DNA of 64,000 nt from Gemmatimonadales bacterium (GCA_041390145.1 JAWKQM010000003.1:1-64000); one strand, 5' to 3'; positions 43,095 to 51,706 are shown, numbered from the stretch's first letter. Program-made: numbers and translations. The notes: generated by a model from the letters alone, not told the origin.

Positions 43095-45731
43095 TCACTG
43101 CACGAGGAGATTCCTGGCGGGATCGAGCCGGGCGGCGCGCCACGCAGGGATGATGGCAGCCGCGAGCGCCACGGCGAGGAGGGTGAGCATCCCGATCGCG
43201 AAGGACCACGGATCGGCGGGCCCGACCTCGACAAGCATCGCCGCCAGCACCCGAGTAAGGAGGAACGCACCGACGAGTCCGACAAGTGCGCCCGGCAGGA
43301 CAATCGTGGCGGCCCAGCGGACGACGAGTCCGATCAATTGCCCGGGCGTTGCCCCCAGCGCCGTGCGGACGGCCAACTCCCGCGTGCGCTGCACGACCGC
43401 GTGGGCGAGGACGCCATAGACGCCGATGGCGGCGAGCAGGAGTGCCACGCCGGCAAAACCAGTCAGGAGCGACAGGGTGAGCAGCCGGGGTGCGAGCTGA
43501 CTCCGGAGGCGTTGGTCGAGCGTGCCGATATCGGCAGGGATCTGCGGGTCGATGCCCAGCAGGCGTGAGCGCACCGCCGCCATGAGCAGCGCGGCGGGCA
43601 TGTCGGAGCGGACGACGAGGGTCATGCCCCGCGACCAGAAGGGAAGCTGACGGACGGAGGTGTACATCTCTGGCTCTGGTTCCGCTTCGAGTCCCCACTG
43701 CCGCACGTTGTCCACGACCCCCACCACCGTGATCCACGGGGCCGGCGATCCGTCGGGGCTGAATTCCATGCTGGTGGCTCGCACCCGCTTGCCGATCGGG
43801 TCCTGGTCGGGCCAGTACCGGTCCACCATGGCGCGATTGACGACTCCCACGCGTTGCGCGCCGGACGCATCGGCCTGTGTCAGCACCCGGCCCCGGAGCA
43901 GTGGGATCTCCATCGCCGAGAAATAGTCGTCGGTCACCACGCGGTACCCTGCGCCGGCACCCGGGCGCTCGAGGCCTTCGACCTCGACAAACGAGGTGCC
44001 TGCAAATCCGAGGGGAATCCAATTCCCCGCGCCGGCTGCGGTCACGCCAGGGAGCGTTCGCATCGCGGTGAGCGCGGCATCCCAGTAGGCCAGCCGCTGG
44101 GCCGGATCGGAGTCATAGCGCGGACCCGTCAGGGTGATCTCGGCGGTCACCACACCACGGTCGAAGCCGAGATTGCGGTCAAGGAGGGTCTGGAAGGAGC
44201 GAATGAGCAGGCCGGCGCCAATGAGCAGCAGCAACGCCACAGCGACCTCGCCGCCGACGAGGACGGCGCCGGCGACCCCCCGATTCCCGCGAGTGGAACT
44301 GCGTCCACCGCTGGCCAGCAGTTGGCGCAGGGAGACGCGGGAACCCACGAAGGCGGGGACGATGCCGGCGGCGACACCGGCCACCAACGACAGCCCGACG
44401 GCGAAGAGCATCACGCCGACATCGAGATGCACGTGGTTGGAGCGGGGGATTTCCGCGCCCCAGGCGGCGAGGACGGCGCGCAGGCCCGCCGCGGCCAGCC
44501 CCATGCCCAGGGCCCCACCGGCCAGCGCCAGCAGCAGGTGCTCCACCAGCAGCTGTTGCACCAGCCGACCGCGTCCCGCTCCAATCGAGGCGCGGATCGC
44601 CATCTCGACGCTTCGCGAAGCGCCGCGGCCCAGGGTGGCGGTCGCCACGTTGGCGCACACAATGAGCAGCAAGAGCACCACCGCCCCCATCAGCAGGCGG
44701 AGGTAGGTTGCGGCGTCGCCCACGAGCGCGTCCTGCAGCGGGGTGACCCCGACCCCGTACGAGTAGAGCGCCTGCGGGTCGTCCGCCCGGATACCCTGCG
44801 CCACCCGGGAGAGGTCCGTCTCCGCCTCCTGGGGGGAGACTCCGGGCCGCAGGCGGGCAATGGCGAGGAAGTTGATGTTGGTCCGGGCGCCTTCACTGCG
44901 TACCGTGCGAGGGAGCCAGACATCTGTCCCCTCGGGATAGACGTCGGCGGAGGCAACGACGCCGATGACGGTGTAGGGACGGGAGTCCACCCGGAGTGTC
45001 ATCCCGAGGGTCGTTGCGGCACTCAGCTGTTCACGCCAGAGGGCCTCGCTCACCACCGCGACCGCGGCATGGGCCTCGACCTCGTCCGGGCTGAACCCAC
45101 GGCCCGCCACGAAGCGTCCCCCGAGAACACGAAAGAAATCCGCGGTCACCCGCTGCCCCGATACCTTGCGCGAGCCGGACTCGTCACTCAGCGCCATCCG
45201 GGAGCCGTACGTGTACAGCGCGGTTGATTCGAGGGTCCGCGACTCGCGTTGCCAGTCGAGCCAGTCGGCGGCGGACACGGTTGTGACCTGCTGATGCAGT
45301 GAATCCTGGCCGGTCAGTGCGACCAGCTGCTCCGCGGCGGGGAAGGGAAGCGGCCGGAGCAGGATGCGCTCCACCAGCGTGAACATCATCGTGGCGACGC
45401 CGATGCCCAGCGCGAGGGTCAGCATGGCCAGCACGGCAAATCCGCGCGCCCGTCGCAGCTGATGGAACGCGCCGCGCGCATCGGACCAGAGGGCACCGAG
45501 ACGATCGCGCGAATGGAGCCGGGCGTGACGGTCCCGTGCCGCACGGTGGAGCTGGCGGCGCGCCGTGTCGAAATCCCCAAAACGGGACCGGGCCTCCCGG
45601 GCGGCGGCCTCGGCTGACATTCCGCTTCGCACGAGGTCGTCGATCCGGAGTTGGAGGTGCGCCTCGAGTTCCTGGTCCATCTCCTCGTCGGCGCGAGGAC
45701 GCAGCCGGAAGAACCGCCGGTAGGTGCTCAT
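43095..45731 (-). CDS. ADOP-type ABC transporter permease (second copy)
   Basis: The 878-aa protein has the same architecture as the first permease: an N-terminal region (QELEAHLQLRIDDLVRSGMSAEAAAREARSRFGDFDTARRQ), the first helix (VLAMLTLALGIGVATMMFTLVERILL), a MacB periplasmic domain, the first FtsX domain (AVVLLLLIVCANVATATLGRGASRSVEMAIRASIGAGRGRLVQQLLVEHLL), a second periplasmic domain, and a terminal FtsX domain (VALLLAAIGVYGVLAHAVVQRTRELAVRTALGATPGQLI). No ATPase is adjacent. It starts nine bases after the padR stop. It is clearly a distant paralogue, not a recent duplicate. Confidence 0.92.
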   Translation of the reverse strand: MSTYRRFFRLRPRADEEMDQELEAHLQLRIDDLVRSGMSAEAAAREARSRFGDFDTARRQLHRAARDRHARLHSRDRLGALWSDARGAFHQLRRARGFAVLAMLTLALGIGVATMMFTLVERILLRPLPFPAAEQLVALTGQDSLHQQVTTVSAADWLDWQRESRTLESTALYTYGSRMALSDESGSRKVSGQRVTADFFRVLGGRFVAGRGFSPDEVEAHAAVAVVSEALWREQLSAATTLGMTLRVDSRPYTVIGVVASADVYPEGTDVWLPRTVRSEGARTNINFLAIARLRPGVSPQEAETDLSRVAQGIRADDPQALYSYGVGVTPLQDALVGDAATYLRLLMGAVVLLLLIVCANVATATLGRGASRSVEMAIRASIGAGRGRLVQQLLVEHLLLALAGGALGMGLAAAGLRAVLAAWGAEIPRSNHVHLDVGVMLFAVGLSLVAGVAAGIVPAFVGSRVSLRQLLASGGRSSTRGNRGVAGAVLVGGEVAVALLLLIGAGLLIRSFQTLLDRNLGFDRGVVTAEITLTGPRYDSDPAQRLAYWDAALTAMRTLPGVTAAGAGNWIPLGFAGTSFVEVEGLERPGAGAGYRVVTDDYFSAMEIPLLRGRVLTQADASGAQRVGVVNRAMVDRYWPDQDPIGKRVRATSMEFSPDGSPAPWITVVGVVDNVRQWGLEAEPEPEMYTSVRQLPFWSRGMTLVVRSDMPAALLMAAVRSRLLGIDPQIPADIGTLDQRLRSQLAPRLLTLSLLTGFAGVALLLAAIGVYGVLAHAVVQRTRELAVRTALGATPGQLIGLVVRWAATIVLPGALVGLVGAFLLTRVLAAMLVEVGPADPWSFAIGMLTLLAVALAAAIIPAWRAARLDPARNLLVQ

Positions 45732-45740
45732 GGGACGACC

Positions 45741-46094
45741 TCAGGCCGTGCGGGTCGCAAGCGTCAGGATCGCGGTCACGGATCGGGTGTAGCGAAGCCA
45801 GGTGGCGGTCTCGGCGCGGAGGTGATCCCGGCCTGGTCGAGATATGGTGTAGTACCGGGCGCGGCGGTTGTTCTCCGTCAGCCCCCACTCGGCCGTTACC
45901 CAGCCGCGGCCTTCCATCCGCTGCAGTGCCTGGTAGAGTGCGCTGTCGTCGACGGAGATTTCCTTCCGCGACTGCTGCTCCAGCCACGAGGCGATCCCGT
46001 AGCCGTGCATTGGTCCGAAGGAGAGCGCCTTCAGGATCAGGAAATCGAGGGTGCCCTTCAGCAAGGGCAGGGCGGGTGTGTCAGTCGTGGCCAC
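45741..46094 (-). CDS. PadR family transcriptional regulator (second copy)
   Basis: The 117-aa winged-helix protein contains LPLLKGTLDFLILKALSFGPMHGYGIASWLEQQSRKEISVDDSALYQALQRMEGRGWVTAEWGLTENNRRARYYTISRPGRDHL, closely matching the first PadR in the recognition region. The start is GTG at 46094 with GGGGAGAG upstream. The Shine-Dalgarno lies inside one arm of the operator palindrome at 46099-46125. It leads a two-gene operon with the ADOP permease and probably represses it. Confidence 0.92.
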   Translation of the reverse strand: MATTDTPALPLLKGTLDFLILKALSFGPMHGYGIASWLEQQSRKEISVDDSALYQALQRMEGRGWVTAEWGLTENNRRARYYTISRPGRDHLRAETATWLRYTRSVTAILTLATRTA

Positions 46095-46098
46095 TCTT

Positions 46099-46125
46099 CT
46101 CTCCCCGTGTGTGCTAAGGGGAGAG
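46099..46125. promoter_or_regulatory. PadR operator before the second PadR-ADOP module
   Basis: CTCTCCCC (46099-46106) and GGGGAGAG (46118-46125) form a perfect inverted repeat with 11 bases between. Read on the minus strand the core is CCCCTTA-N8-GGGGA, the same bases and spacing as at 29727-29749. It overlaps the -10 box on one side and the Shine-Dalgarno on the other. Confidence 0.6.
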
Positions 46126-46152
46126 TCTACCGGGGAAGGCGCGGCGCGTCAA
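46124..46152 (-). promoter_or_regulatory. Sigma70-type promoter of PadR-ADOP module 2
   Basis: On the minus strand, TTGACG (46147-46152), a 17-bp spacer and TAGACT (46124-46129) lie about 30 bases before the GTG start. The layout of promoter and operator is the same as in module 1. Confidence 0.6.
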
Positions 46153-46278
46153 GGCCGGTGCGGGGCAGGTCGGGATGTCCGCTGTGGCGTTGTTCCGTGT
46201 GCACCTGAGCCACGGCGAGTCGTCCTCGTCATCGTGCCGCTACTGCCCACCTCTCCACTTGATCACGGGAGCCACTGC

Positions 46279-46788
46279 ATGCGCCGTCCCTCGACACCGA
46301 CCCTCCTGGTCCTCCTGGCCCTGGCGTGCGCCCCGCCGCTGATCGCCCAGTCGCCCGGTGCCTCGGCATATTTGGAGGCGTCAGACTCGTCCCGTACCGT
46401 CGGACAGGAGTACCTCCAGGCCTACATCGCGCTGGACTGGGATCGGATCGAATCGATGCTCGGCGACGCCGCCAGCTTCCAGGATCCCACAGCCGAATTG
46501 ATCTTCGGCGGAAAGCTCGTGTCCGGCCGCGACAACATGATGGCGAAGTTTCGCACGGGATACGCGGGAATCCAGATGTCGTTTGTCGAGACGCGGGCCG
46601 TCTACTCGGGGCACTACGCGATCATCGAGGGGCTGCTGACCTGGTCGGCGCCGCTCGGGGACGGACGGCGGGTTACCGCCAAGGACTCTCCGTTTGTGCT
46701 GATCCTGCGCATCGAGGGCGGCTTGGTGGTGGAGCATCGGGACTACGCCGACTACCATCCCTTCATCACGGCGATGCGCGCGATGTGA
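46279..46788 (+). CDS. Exported NTF2/SnoaL-like protein
   Basis: The 169-aa protein has a signal peptide (LLVLLALACAPPLIAQ) and an NTF2-like cone fold: GQEYLQAYIALDWDRIESMLGDAASFQDPT, LVSGRDNMMAKFRTGYAGIQMSFVETRAVYSGHYAIIEGLLTW and VLILRIEGGLVVEHRDYADY. Such folds serve many enzymes and binding proteins, so no reaction can be named. GGGAG lies eight bases before ATG 46279. It is divergent from padR 2; the longer frame from 46051 would overlap that gene and its promoter. Confidence 0.83.
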   Translation: MRRPSTPTLLVLLALACAPPLIAQSPGASAYLEASDSSRTVGQEYLQAYIALDWDRIESMLGDAASFQDPTAELIFGGKLVSGRDNMMAKFRTGYAGIQMSFVETRAVYSGHYAIIEGLLTWSAPLGDGRRVTAKDSPFVLILRIEGGLVVEHRDYADYHPFITAMRAM

Positions 46789-46818
46789 CCCTCCCGGCCC
46801 TCACCATGCCACATGCCC

Positions 46819-47337
46819 CTAGTGCGCCATCATCCCAGTTGAGTCGTGCGCCATGGCGTGGTGCGCGTGGCGCTGGTAGGCCAGGAACTCGTGTACCGCC
46901 GCCACGGCGGTCGAATCGCTGGTCCGGATCATCACCTCGCCGCCGCGGGGCAGGGTATCCATCGTATAGGTGATCTCGTTGCGCTGCGCGGCCATGACGG
47001 CGGTGCCCGGCACCGTCTCGCCGTGCACGAACCCGGGAAGGTCGAAATCCCCTTCCGCAAACGCGGCGGCAATCGACGCGAGATGCGCGCGGATCGTTCC
47101 CGTACCGGCGGTGTCGGGCGCGTTCCGCTGGAGCACGATGCGGCCCCCGTCCGGCAGCGGCTCGAAGATATGTGACGAGGAATACTGGTCAACGCCCATC
47201 GCCATCTTGCCGCGCTCCTGCATGGCGGCGAAACTGGTGTCCGCGGCTGCCGTCGGTTGGGCGACCGGTGTCGAGTGGGCGCATGCCGCGAGTGCTGCGG
47301 CCGCGAGTGTCACCGTGGTCGAGCGGATGGTCCGCAC
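46819..47337 (-). CDS. Hypothetical lipoprotein
   Basis: The 172-aa protein has a lipobox (LAAAALAAC) and an acidic mature domain: MAMGVDQYSSSHIFEPLPDGGRIVLQRNAPDTAGTGTIRAHLASIAAAFAEGDFDLPGFVHGETVPG, then GGEVMIRTSDSTAVAAVHEFLAYQRHAHHAM, ending in a His/Met-rich tail that could bind copper. I know the domain only as an uncharacterised family. The GTG start at 47337 lies directly after the stop of the upstream membrane gene, with AAGG in the overlap region, so they are coupled. Confidence 0.72.
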   Translation of the reverse strand: MRTIRSTTVTLAAAALAACAHSTPVAQPTAAADTSFAAMQERGKMAMGVDQYSSSHIFEPLPDGGRIVLQRNAPDTAGTGTIRAHLASIAAAFAEGDFDLPGFVHGETVPGTAVMAAQRNEITYTMDTLPRGGEVMIRTSDSTAVAAVHEFLAYQRHAHHAMAHDSTGMMAH

Positions 47338-47338
47338 C

Positions 47339-47800
47339 CTAGCCTTCTCCCAGACGAGGTGGGTCGTCACCGGGCTTGAGCGCAGGCCCCGCGCGTCGGG
47401 CGAGCAGCAGGGCCGCCGTGGCCGAGCCGCTGCCGAGCACCACAAAGATGGTCAGGTTGGCCAGGGCGGCGGGGAGGGACCAGGCGTGCCAGGCGTTGGC
47501 CGCCAGCACCCCGTAGAGCAGCAGGCCGCCGCCGGCACCCAGCGCGGCAATCCGGGGGACGGTGAGCTTCTCGAACGAACGGCCGCGTGCCGTTAGCGCC
47601 AGGAACCCCGCAAAGGCCATCCCGATCGGGAAGGCCCACATGGCGCTCGCGACGACGACCCTGATGAGCTCAACATTGCGCTCCATCCCCGTGACCAGCC
47701 AGGCGACACCCGCAATGACCGACGCGATCACGCCGACGCCCACGGAGAAGATCAGTCCGGTCCCGACCATCCCGCGAAGAACTCTCAACCAGCGTGGCAT
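47339..47800 (-). CDS. Hypothetical four-helix membrane protein
   Basis: The 153-aa protein has four predicted membrane helices (GTGLIFSVGVGVIASVIAGVAWLV; VVVASAMWAFPIGMAFAGFLALT; IAALGAGGGLLLYGVLAANAW; ALANLTIFVVLGSGSATAALLLA) and a charged tail. A full AAGGAGG lies six bases before the ATG at 47800. It is followed at once by the lipoprotein gene, and the two probably form a small envelope unit. No family recognised. Confidence 0.78.
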   Translation of the reverse strand: MPRWLRVLRGMVGTGLIFSVGVGVIASVIAGVAWLVTGMERNVELIRVVVASAMWAFPIGMAFAGFLALTARGRSFEKLTVPRIAALGAGGGLLLYGVLAANAWHAWSLPAALANLTIFVVLGSGSATAALLLARRAGPALKPGDDPPRLGEG

Positions 47801-47887
47801 GTCCAACCTCCTTCGGTGATGCCAGCGTGCCCCGGATCGTATACCAGCCGGAGAATGCGCGGCAACGAAGGCCGCGGGTGTTGCCGG

Positions 47888-49072
47888 CTAGATCGTGTAA
47901 TCGGGCAACGTGATATCGTCGCGCATGTCGCGGCCGACCAGCAGGTCGGCGACGACCGGCAGGCGCAGGAGGCGACTCACCTTGTCCCGGAAGAAGACGC
48001 CGAGGGCGGTCTTCGGCGCAAAGGCGGACGCGAACGCTGCCGCGGATTCCTGCTTGCGCTTCAGAAAGGGCCGCATCCGCTCCTCGTACCTCGCGAAGGC
48101 CGTGCGATGATCATCGTGGGCCCGGGCGAGTTCGCCAGCCAGCACGTAGGCCTCGGCCATGGCGAGCCCCGTGCCCTCCCCGGCCAGCAGCGACACGCAT
48201 GCAGCGGCGTCGCCGACCAGTGCCGTGCGACCCTGGGTCCAGAACGGCATCCGAATCTGGCTCACGCGGTCGAAATAGACATCACGGACCTCCCGCATGG
48301 CCTCGAGCACCTGTGGGCATTCCCATCCGACATCGGCAAAGACGTCAGCGAGGACGGCCTTGCGGTCGTGCGCGCCCACCGCCCCCCCGCCCGGCAGGTA
48401 CTCGTCGCGGAAGACGAAGAGAAACAGGGTCTTGTCGTCGCGCATTGAGAACCGGGAGATCTGCCTCCCGGGGGCCCCGTGGCTGACATAGACGAGTTCG
48501 TCCCGCGGGCGATACCCCTCCAGCTCGAACGCGGCGACGTGGTAGCCGAGGGAGGCCTCGCAGTGCTCCCGGGAGCCGAACGCGAGCTGGCGGACGCGTG
48601 AATGGAGGCCGTCGGCGCCGATGACCAGGTCGACGTCGCGCGGATCGGCGTGCTCGAAAGTGACGCGCGCGCCGGTTGCGCTCTCCTCGATGGTCGCGAT
48701 GGAGTCGCCGAAAATCGTCTCGACCTGCTGGGCCAGCGCCTCGTGGATCGTGGCTGCGAGATCCGATCGGCGGAGGCTCGTGAAGCGACCCGATGTCATG
48801 CGGGCAAACACCTCGGCCGGGAATCCGCCGCGCGTGCGGCCGCGTGCATCGACGTACCGGACCTCCCGCACCTGGTACCCCAACGCGTGCAGCCGGGGCA
48901 GGAGGCCCATCCGCTCGGCGATGTCGTAGCCCACTCCCCAGAAATCGATCACGTAGCCGCCGCGGCGGAGCCGGGGTGCCTCTTCGACGAGGAGCACCTC
49001 GTGGCCAGACCGCTGGAGCCAGTAGGCGAGCGTTGGGCCGGCAATCCCGGCACCGTTGATGACGATCTTCAT
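47888..49072 (-). CDS. FAD-dependent monooxygenase (PHBH/TetX-like)
   Basis: The 394-aa flavoprotein has the N-terminal FAD site GAGIAGPTLAYWLQRSGHEVLLVEE, the middle motif DLVIGADGLHSRVR (DG motif, FAD/NADPH) and the second FAD motif ALVGDAAACVSLLAGEGTGLAMAEAYVLAGEL. It belongs to the class-A flavin hydroxylases, relatives of TetX and p-hydroxybenzoate hydroxylase. A substrate cannot be read from the sequence; aromatic hydroxylation or antibiotic inactivation are both possible. It is alone between small metabolic genes. Confidence 0.9.
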   Translation of the reverse strand: MKIVINGAGIAGPTLAYWLQRSGHEVLLVEEAPRLRRGGYVIDFWGVGYDIAERMGLLPRLHALGYQVREVRYVDARGRTRGGFPAEVFARMTSGRFTSLRRSDLAATIHEALAQQVETIFGDSIATIEESATGARVTFEHADPRDVDLVIGADGLHSRVRQLAFGSREHCEASLGYHVAAFELEGYRPRDELVYVSHGAPGRQISRFSMRDDKTLFLFVFRDEYLPGGGAVGAHDRKAVLADVFADVGWECPQVLEAMREVRDVYFDRVSQIRMPFWTQGRTALVGDAAACVSLLAGEGTGLAMAEAYVLAGELARAHDDHRTAFARYEERMRPFLKRKQESAAAFASAFAPKTALGVFFRDKVSRLLRLPVVADLLVGRDMRDDITLPDYTI

Positions 49073-49130
49073 GTTGGTGTTCCGCCCAGCCGGATCGTGC
49101 GATGCAGTTCTTGCCGTTCCTCGCCAGCGT

Positions 49131-49553
49131 TCAGGTAGCGAAGATCTGCGCGTCGTTGTGGAACGCCTTGAACTCGAGGGCGTTGCCCGAGGGATCGAGG
49201 AAGAACATGGTGGCCTGCTCGCCGACCTCGCCCTCGAACCGGATGTAGGGCTCGATCACGAAGGCGACGCCTGCCTGGCGGAGCCGGTCGCGCAGCGCCT
49301 TCCAGTCGTCCATTGTCAGCACGACACCGAAGTGCGGGACCGGCACGTCGTGCCCGTCCACCGCGTTGTGGTGCGGGGCCTCCGTGGGGGCCGGCTTGCG
49401 GTGTGCCACCAATTGGTGACCGAAGAAGTCAAAGTCCACCCAGTGGTCGGAACTCCGTCCCTCGGCACAGCCCAGCAGCCCGCCGTAAAAGCGGCGGGCC
49501 TCGTCGATGTCCCGGACCGGGAAGGCCAGGTGGAAGGGGCGCACAGCCGTCAT
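49131..49553 (-). CDS. VOC family (glyoxalase/dioxygenase fold) protein
   Basis: The 140-aa protein has paired beta-alpha-beta-beta-beta modules: FHLAFPVRDIDEARRFYGGLLGCAEGRSSDHWVDFDFFGHQLVAHR, and DWKALRDRLRQAGVAFVIEPYIRFEGEVGEQATMFFLDPSGNALEFKAF. The His in FHLAF, the His in FFGHQL and the Glu in NALEFK fit the metal ligands of the family. Its ATG overlaps the stop of the next upstream gene by four bases (ATGA), so the two genes are coupled. Substrate unknown. Confidence 0.9.
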   Translation of the reverse strand: MTAVRPFHLAFPVRDIDEARRFYGGLLGCAEGRSSDHWVDFDFFGHQLVAHRKPAPTEAPHHNAVDGHDVPVPHFGVVLTMDDWKALRDRLRQAGVAFVIEPYIRFEGEVGEQATMFFLDPSGNALEFKAFHNDAQIFAT

Positions 49554-50053
49554 GGCTTGAGGGCCTCCCACTCCTGCGGGGTCGCCGCCGCGAACTGGTG
49601 CTCCATCACGACGACCCAGCGGCCGTTCGCGCGGATGAGGAGCGACTCCATTGGGATGTGGTAGGAGGTGGCCTTCCCGGCGCTGTCCACCACGGTGTAC
49701 TTGAACATGCCGGTCTCGAAGGCGGTCTCGGCGTTGTCCAGCCGCTTCGTGAACCGGAACTCGACCGTGGCAGTTTCGCCCCGTGCCTTGGCCGTTTCCA
49801 TGTCCTTGCCCCACTGGGGGAGCTGAGTCCGGGCCGGCACGGTCCTTCCCGGCGTCACCACCACGGCATCGGGATGGTAGGTGGCGGCCATCGCGTCGAT
49901 GTCCTGGTCGACCACCGACGCCGAAATGGCTGACCAGACCTGCTGGTCGATGGCGGCGGTGGAGCCGGCGCCGCCCGCCGGAGTGCTCGACTGGGCCACG
50001 GCGGCGGCAGGCAGGGTGAGGGCGATCGCGGCGAGGGCAGTGAGGAGCTTCAT
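49550..50053 (-). CDS. Exported NTF2-like (DUF4440/SnoaL) protein
   Basis: The 167-aa protein has a signal peptide (LLTALAAIALTLPAAAVAQ) and an NTF2-like fold: DQQVWSAISASVVDQDIDAMAATYHPDAVVVTPGRTVPARTQLPQWGKDM, then FTKRLDNAETAFETGMFKYTVVDSAGK and RWVVVMEHQFAAATPQEWEAL. The start at 50053 is chosen for the signal peptide. The stop overlaps the VOC gene start. No reaction assigned. Confidence 0.83.
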   Translation of the reverse strand: MKLLTALAAIALTLPAAAVAQSSTPAGGAGSTAAIDQQVWSAISASVVDQDIDAMAATYHPDAVVVTPGRTVPARTQLPQWGKDMETAKARGETATVEFRFTKRLDNAETAFETGMFKYTVVDSAGKATSYHIPMESLLIRANGRWVVVMEHQFAAATPQEWEALKP

Positions 50054-50146
50054 CGGCGTACCCCGGGGGTGGACGGTGGCGCATGGCTGGGCACAGGGAT
50101 ATCGGAGCCTACGCCCGCCGCGAGGTAATCGTTTCACGGGCATGAC

Positions 50147-50689
50147 TCAGACCTGAAGCAGTCCGCGGAAGCCCCTGCCCGCGTAGTACGACTCCGCGCC
50201 GTTGTGGTAGGTGAACACCGTGTCGTAGCGACGATCGCAAAAGAGCGCGCCGCCCAGCGCCCGGATCCCCGGCGGCGTGAGGATCCAGCTTGAGGTCTTC
50301 CGGTCAAACTCTCCCAACTCCTGCAACCCCCGATACTGCTGCTCCGTGAGCACCGTAATGCCCATCGAGGATGCCATCTCCATCGCGCTGCCGCCCGGCT
50401 TGTTCGCCTTGCGGGCGTCGAGCGCCTTGCGGTCGTAGCAGAGGCTGCGCCGGCCGGCCGGGCTTTCCGGGGAACAGTCCACGAAGAGAAACCCGTCGGA
50501 ATCCACCGCACGACCGATCACGTCGGGTTCGCCCCCGGTGCGTTCCATCTCCCGCAGGACCTTCAGGCTCTTGGGAGCGGCCAGCAGTCGCGCCTGCACC
50601 GAGCTCCAGTCGATCCCTGCGTGGCGGGGCATGTTCGCGCCGAAGCGGGCCATGAGGGTCTTGAGAAGGAGGTCCGGTGCTGCTGCCAT
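50147..50689 (-). CDS. DUF4256 domain-containing protein
   Basis: The 180-aa protein matches the DUF4256 family across its length: LLLKTLMARFGANMPRHAGIDWSSVQARL, LREMERTGGEPDVIG, GFLFVDCSPESPAGRRSLCYDRKALDARKANKPGGSAMEMASSMGITVLTEQQYRGLQELGEFDRKTSSWILTPPGIRALGGALFCDRRYDTVFTYHNGAESYYAGRGFRGLL. Function unknown. GGGAG eight bases before ATG 50689 is preferred over the ATG at 50704. Confidence 0.9.
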   Translation of the reverse strand: MAAAPDLLLKTLMARFGANMPRHAGIDWSSVQARLLAAPKSLKVLREMERTGGEPDVIGRAVDSDGFLFVDCSPESPAGRRSLCYDRKALDARKANKPGGSAMEMASSMGITVLTEQQYRGLQELGEFDRKTSSWILTPPGIRALGGALFCDRRYDTVFTYHNGAESYYAGRGFRGLLQV

Positions 50690-50744
50690 GTCACAGGCTC
50701 CCATGTTGGAGGTGAGCCGTTCGCGTGGCTCCTGAGCCCGCTCG

Positions 50745-51161
50745 CTATGCGGCGCCGTCGGCGGGCAGGGCGATCGTCAGCAGTTCGTGGGCCGCGCTGG
50801 TGGCTTCGGTGCGAATCGTGAGCACGCGGAGAACTCCGTCAAGCCGGACGTGCAATTCTCCTTCCTGGACTGGCACACGGCCGGTGTCCAGTACCGCCAT
50901 GACCTTGAACCGGTTGATGAGGGTGCTGAACACCTTGATCGGGAGCTGCATGACCGGTTGCCATTGGCCATCGATGTCGTAGTCGATGCCCCCATGCTCG
51001 GCATCGACCGGTACGGCCCGTATGCCACGTGCACCGCTCTTGAAGGCGTCCGTCAGCATGAGGTTGCACAAGTTGACAATCGGTGGGGCGGACACGTGGC
51101 CAACCGCCAGATCGTATTCCTGTCGGAACAGCTTCGCCACCGCGTCTCGGTCCCTGGTCAT
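50745..51161 (-). CDS. Stand-alone GspE/PilB N2-like domain protein without ATPase part
   Basis: The 138-aa protein has PPIVNLCNLMLTDAFKSGARGIRAVPVDAEHGGIDYDIDGQWQPVMQLPIKVFSTLINRFKVMAVLDTGRVPVQEGELHVRLDGVLRVLTIRTEATSAAHELLTIAL. This follows the line of the domain that precedes the RecA-like core in type II secretion and type IV pilus ATPases (VNLILSDAIKRGASDIHIEP..., RLKIMASLDIAERR...). No Walker motifs follow: the gene simply ends. The start at 51161 has GGGGGTGAGT upstream. It may be a regulator or a decoy of a pilus or secretion ATPase; that is inference. Confidence 0.72.
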   Translation of the reverse strand: MTRDRDAVAKLFRQEYDLAVGHVSAPPIVNLCNLMLTDAFKSGARGIRAVPVDAEHGGIDYDIDGQWQPVMQLPIKVFSTLINRFKVMAVLDTGRVPVQEGELHVRLDGVLRVLTIRTEATSAAHELLTIALPADGAA

Positions 51162-51217
51162 ACTCACCCCCGTTTGCGCACCGCAACGCGCTGTCCGGCG
51201 GTTGCCGAAGGTGGGCC

Positions 51218-51652
51218 TCAGCCCGCCGTTTCGATGAGGGGCAACAGTCGCGAGTCCTCGATTGCCGCGAGCCGATGGCCCAGACCGCCAAGGTATGCCT
51301 CATTCGAGGCAAACGACAGGAAACTCTCCTGGCTTCGATGGCGCACCAGCACCGCCAGGTCCCAGCGTTCGTCTGGCGGACCAATTAGATAGTCGCCGCC
51401 CGACCCGACAAACAGAATGTCGCCACCGGCCTCGGTGAGGAAGGGCAACGTGTGTGCGACGTACCGATCGTAGGCTTCGGCCCCGGAGACTGGGGCCGTC
51501 GGAGCCAGCGACGGGGTGGCCGAATAGTCCGCGACCGCCCGGAAGCGCAACAGGTTCAGCATGACGACAGGGCCGACCAGTCCACGCGAGAAGTAGCGCC
51601 GGCCGGCGTCCTGTGTCGGCTCAAGATATGGTTTACCTGGTTGCTCGGTCAT
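51218..51652 (-). CDS. DUF1330 domain-containing protein
   Basis: The 144-aa protein has a ferredoxin-like fold of the DUF1330 type: GPVVMLNLLRFRAVADYSATPSL, GAEAYDRYVAHTLPFLTEAGGDILFVGSGGDYLIGPPDERWDLAVLVRHRSQESFLSFASNEAYLGGLGHRLAAIEDSRLLPL. Relatives are dimeric alpha-beta barrels of unknown reaction. It is on the same strand as the neighbouring small genes but with gaps of 50-60 bases. Confidence 0.88.
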   Translation of the reverse strand: MTEQPGKPYLEPTQDAGRRYFSRGLVGPVVMLNLLRFRAVADYSATPSLAPTAPVSGAEAYDRYVAHTLPFLTEAGGDILFVGSGGDYLIGPPDERWDLAVLVRHRSQESFLSFASNEAYLGGLGHRLAAIEDSRLLPLIETAG

Positions 51653-51706
51653 GTCGGGGCTTTTGTGTTGAAGTGAGAGTGTGGGCGCCGCCTGCGGGCG
51701 CGGGCG

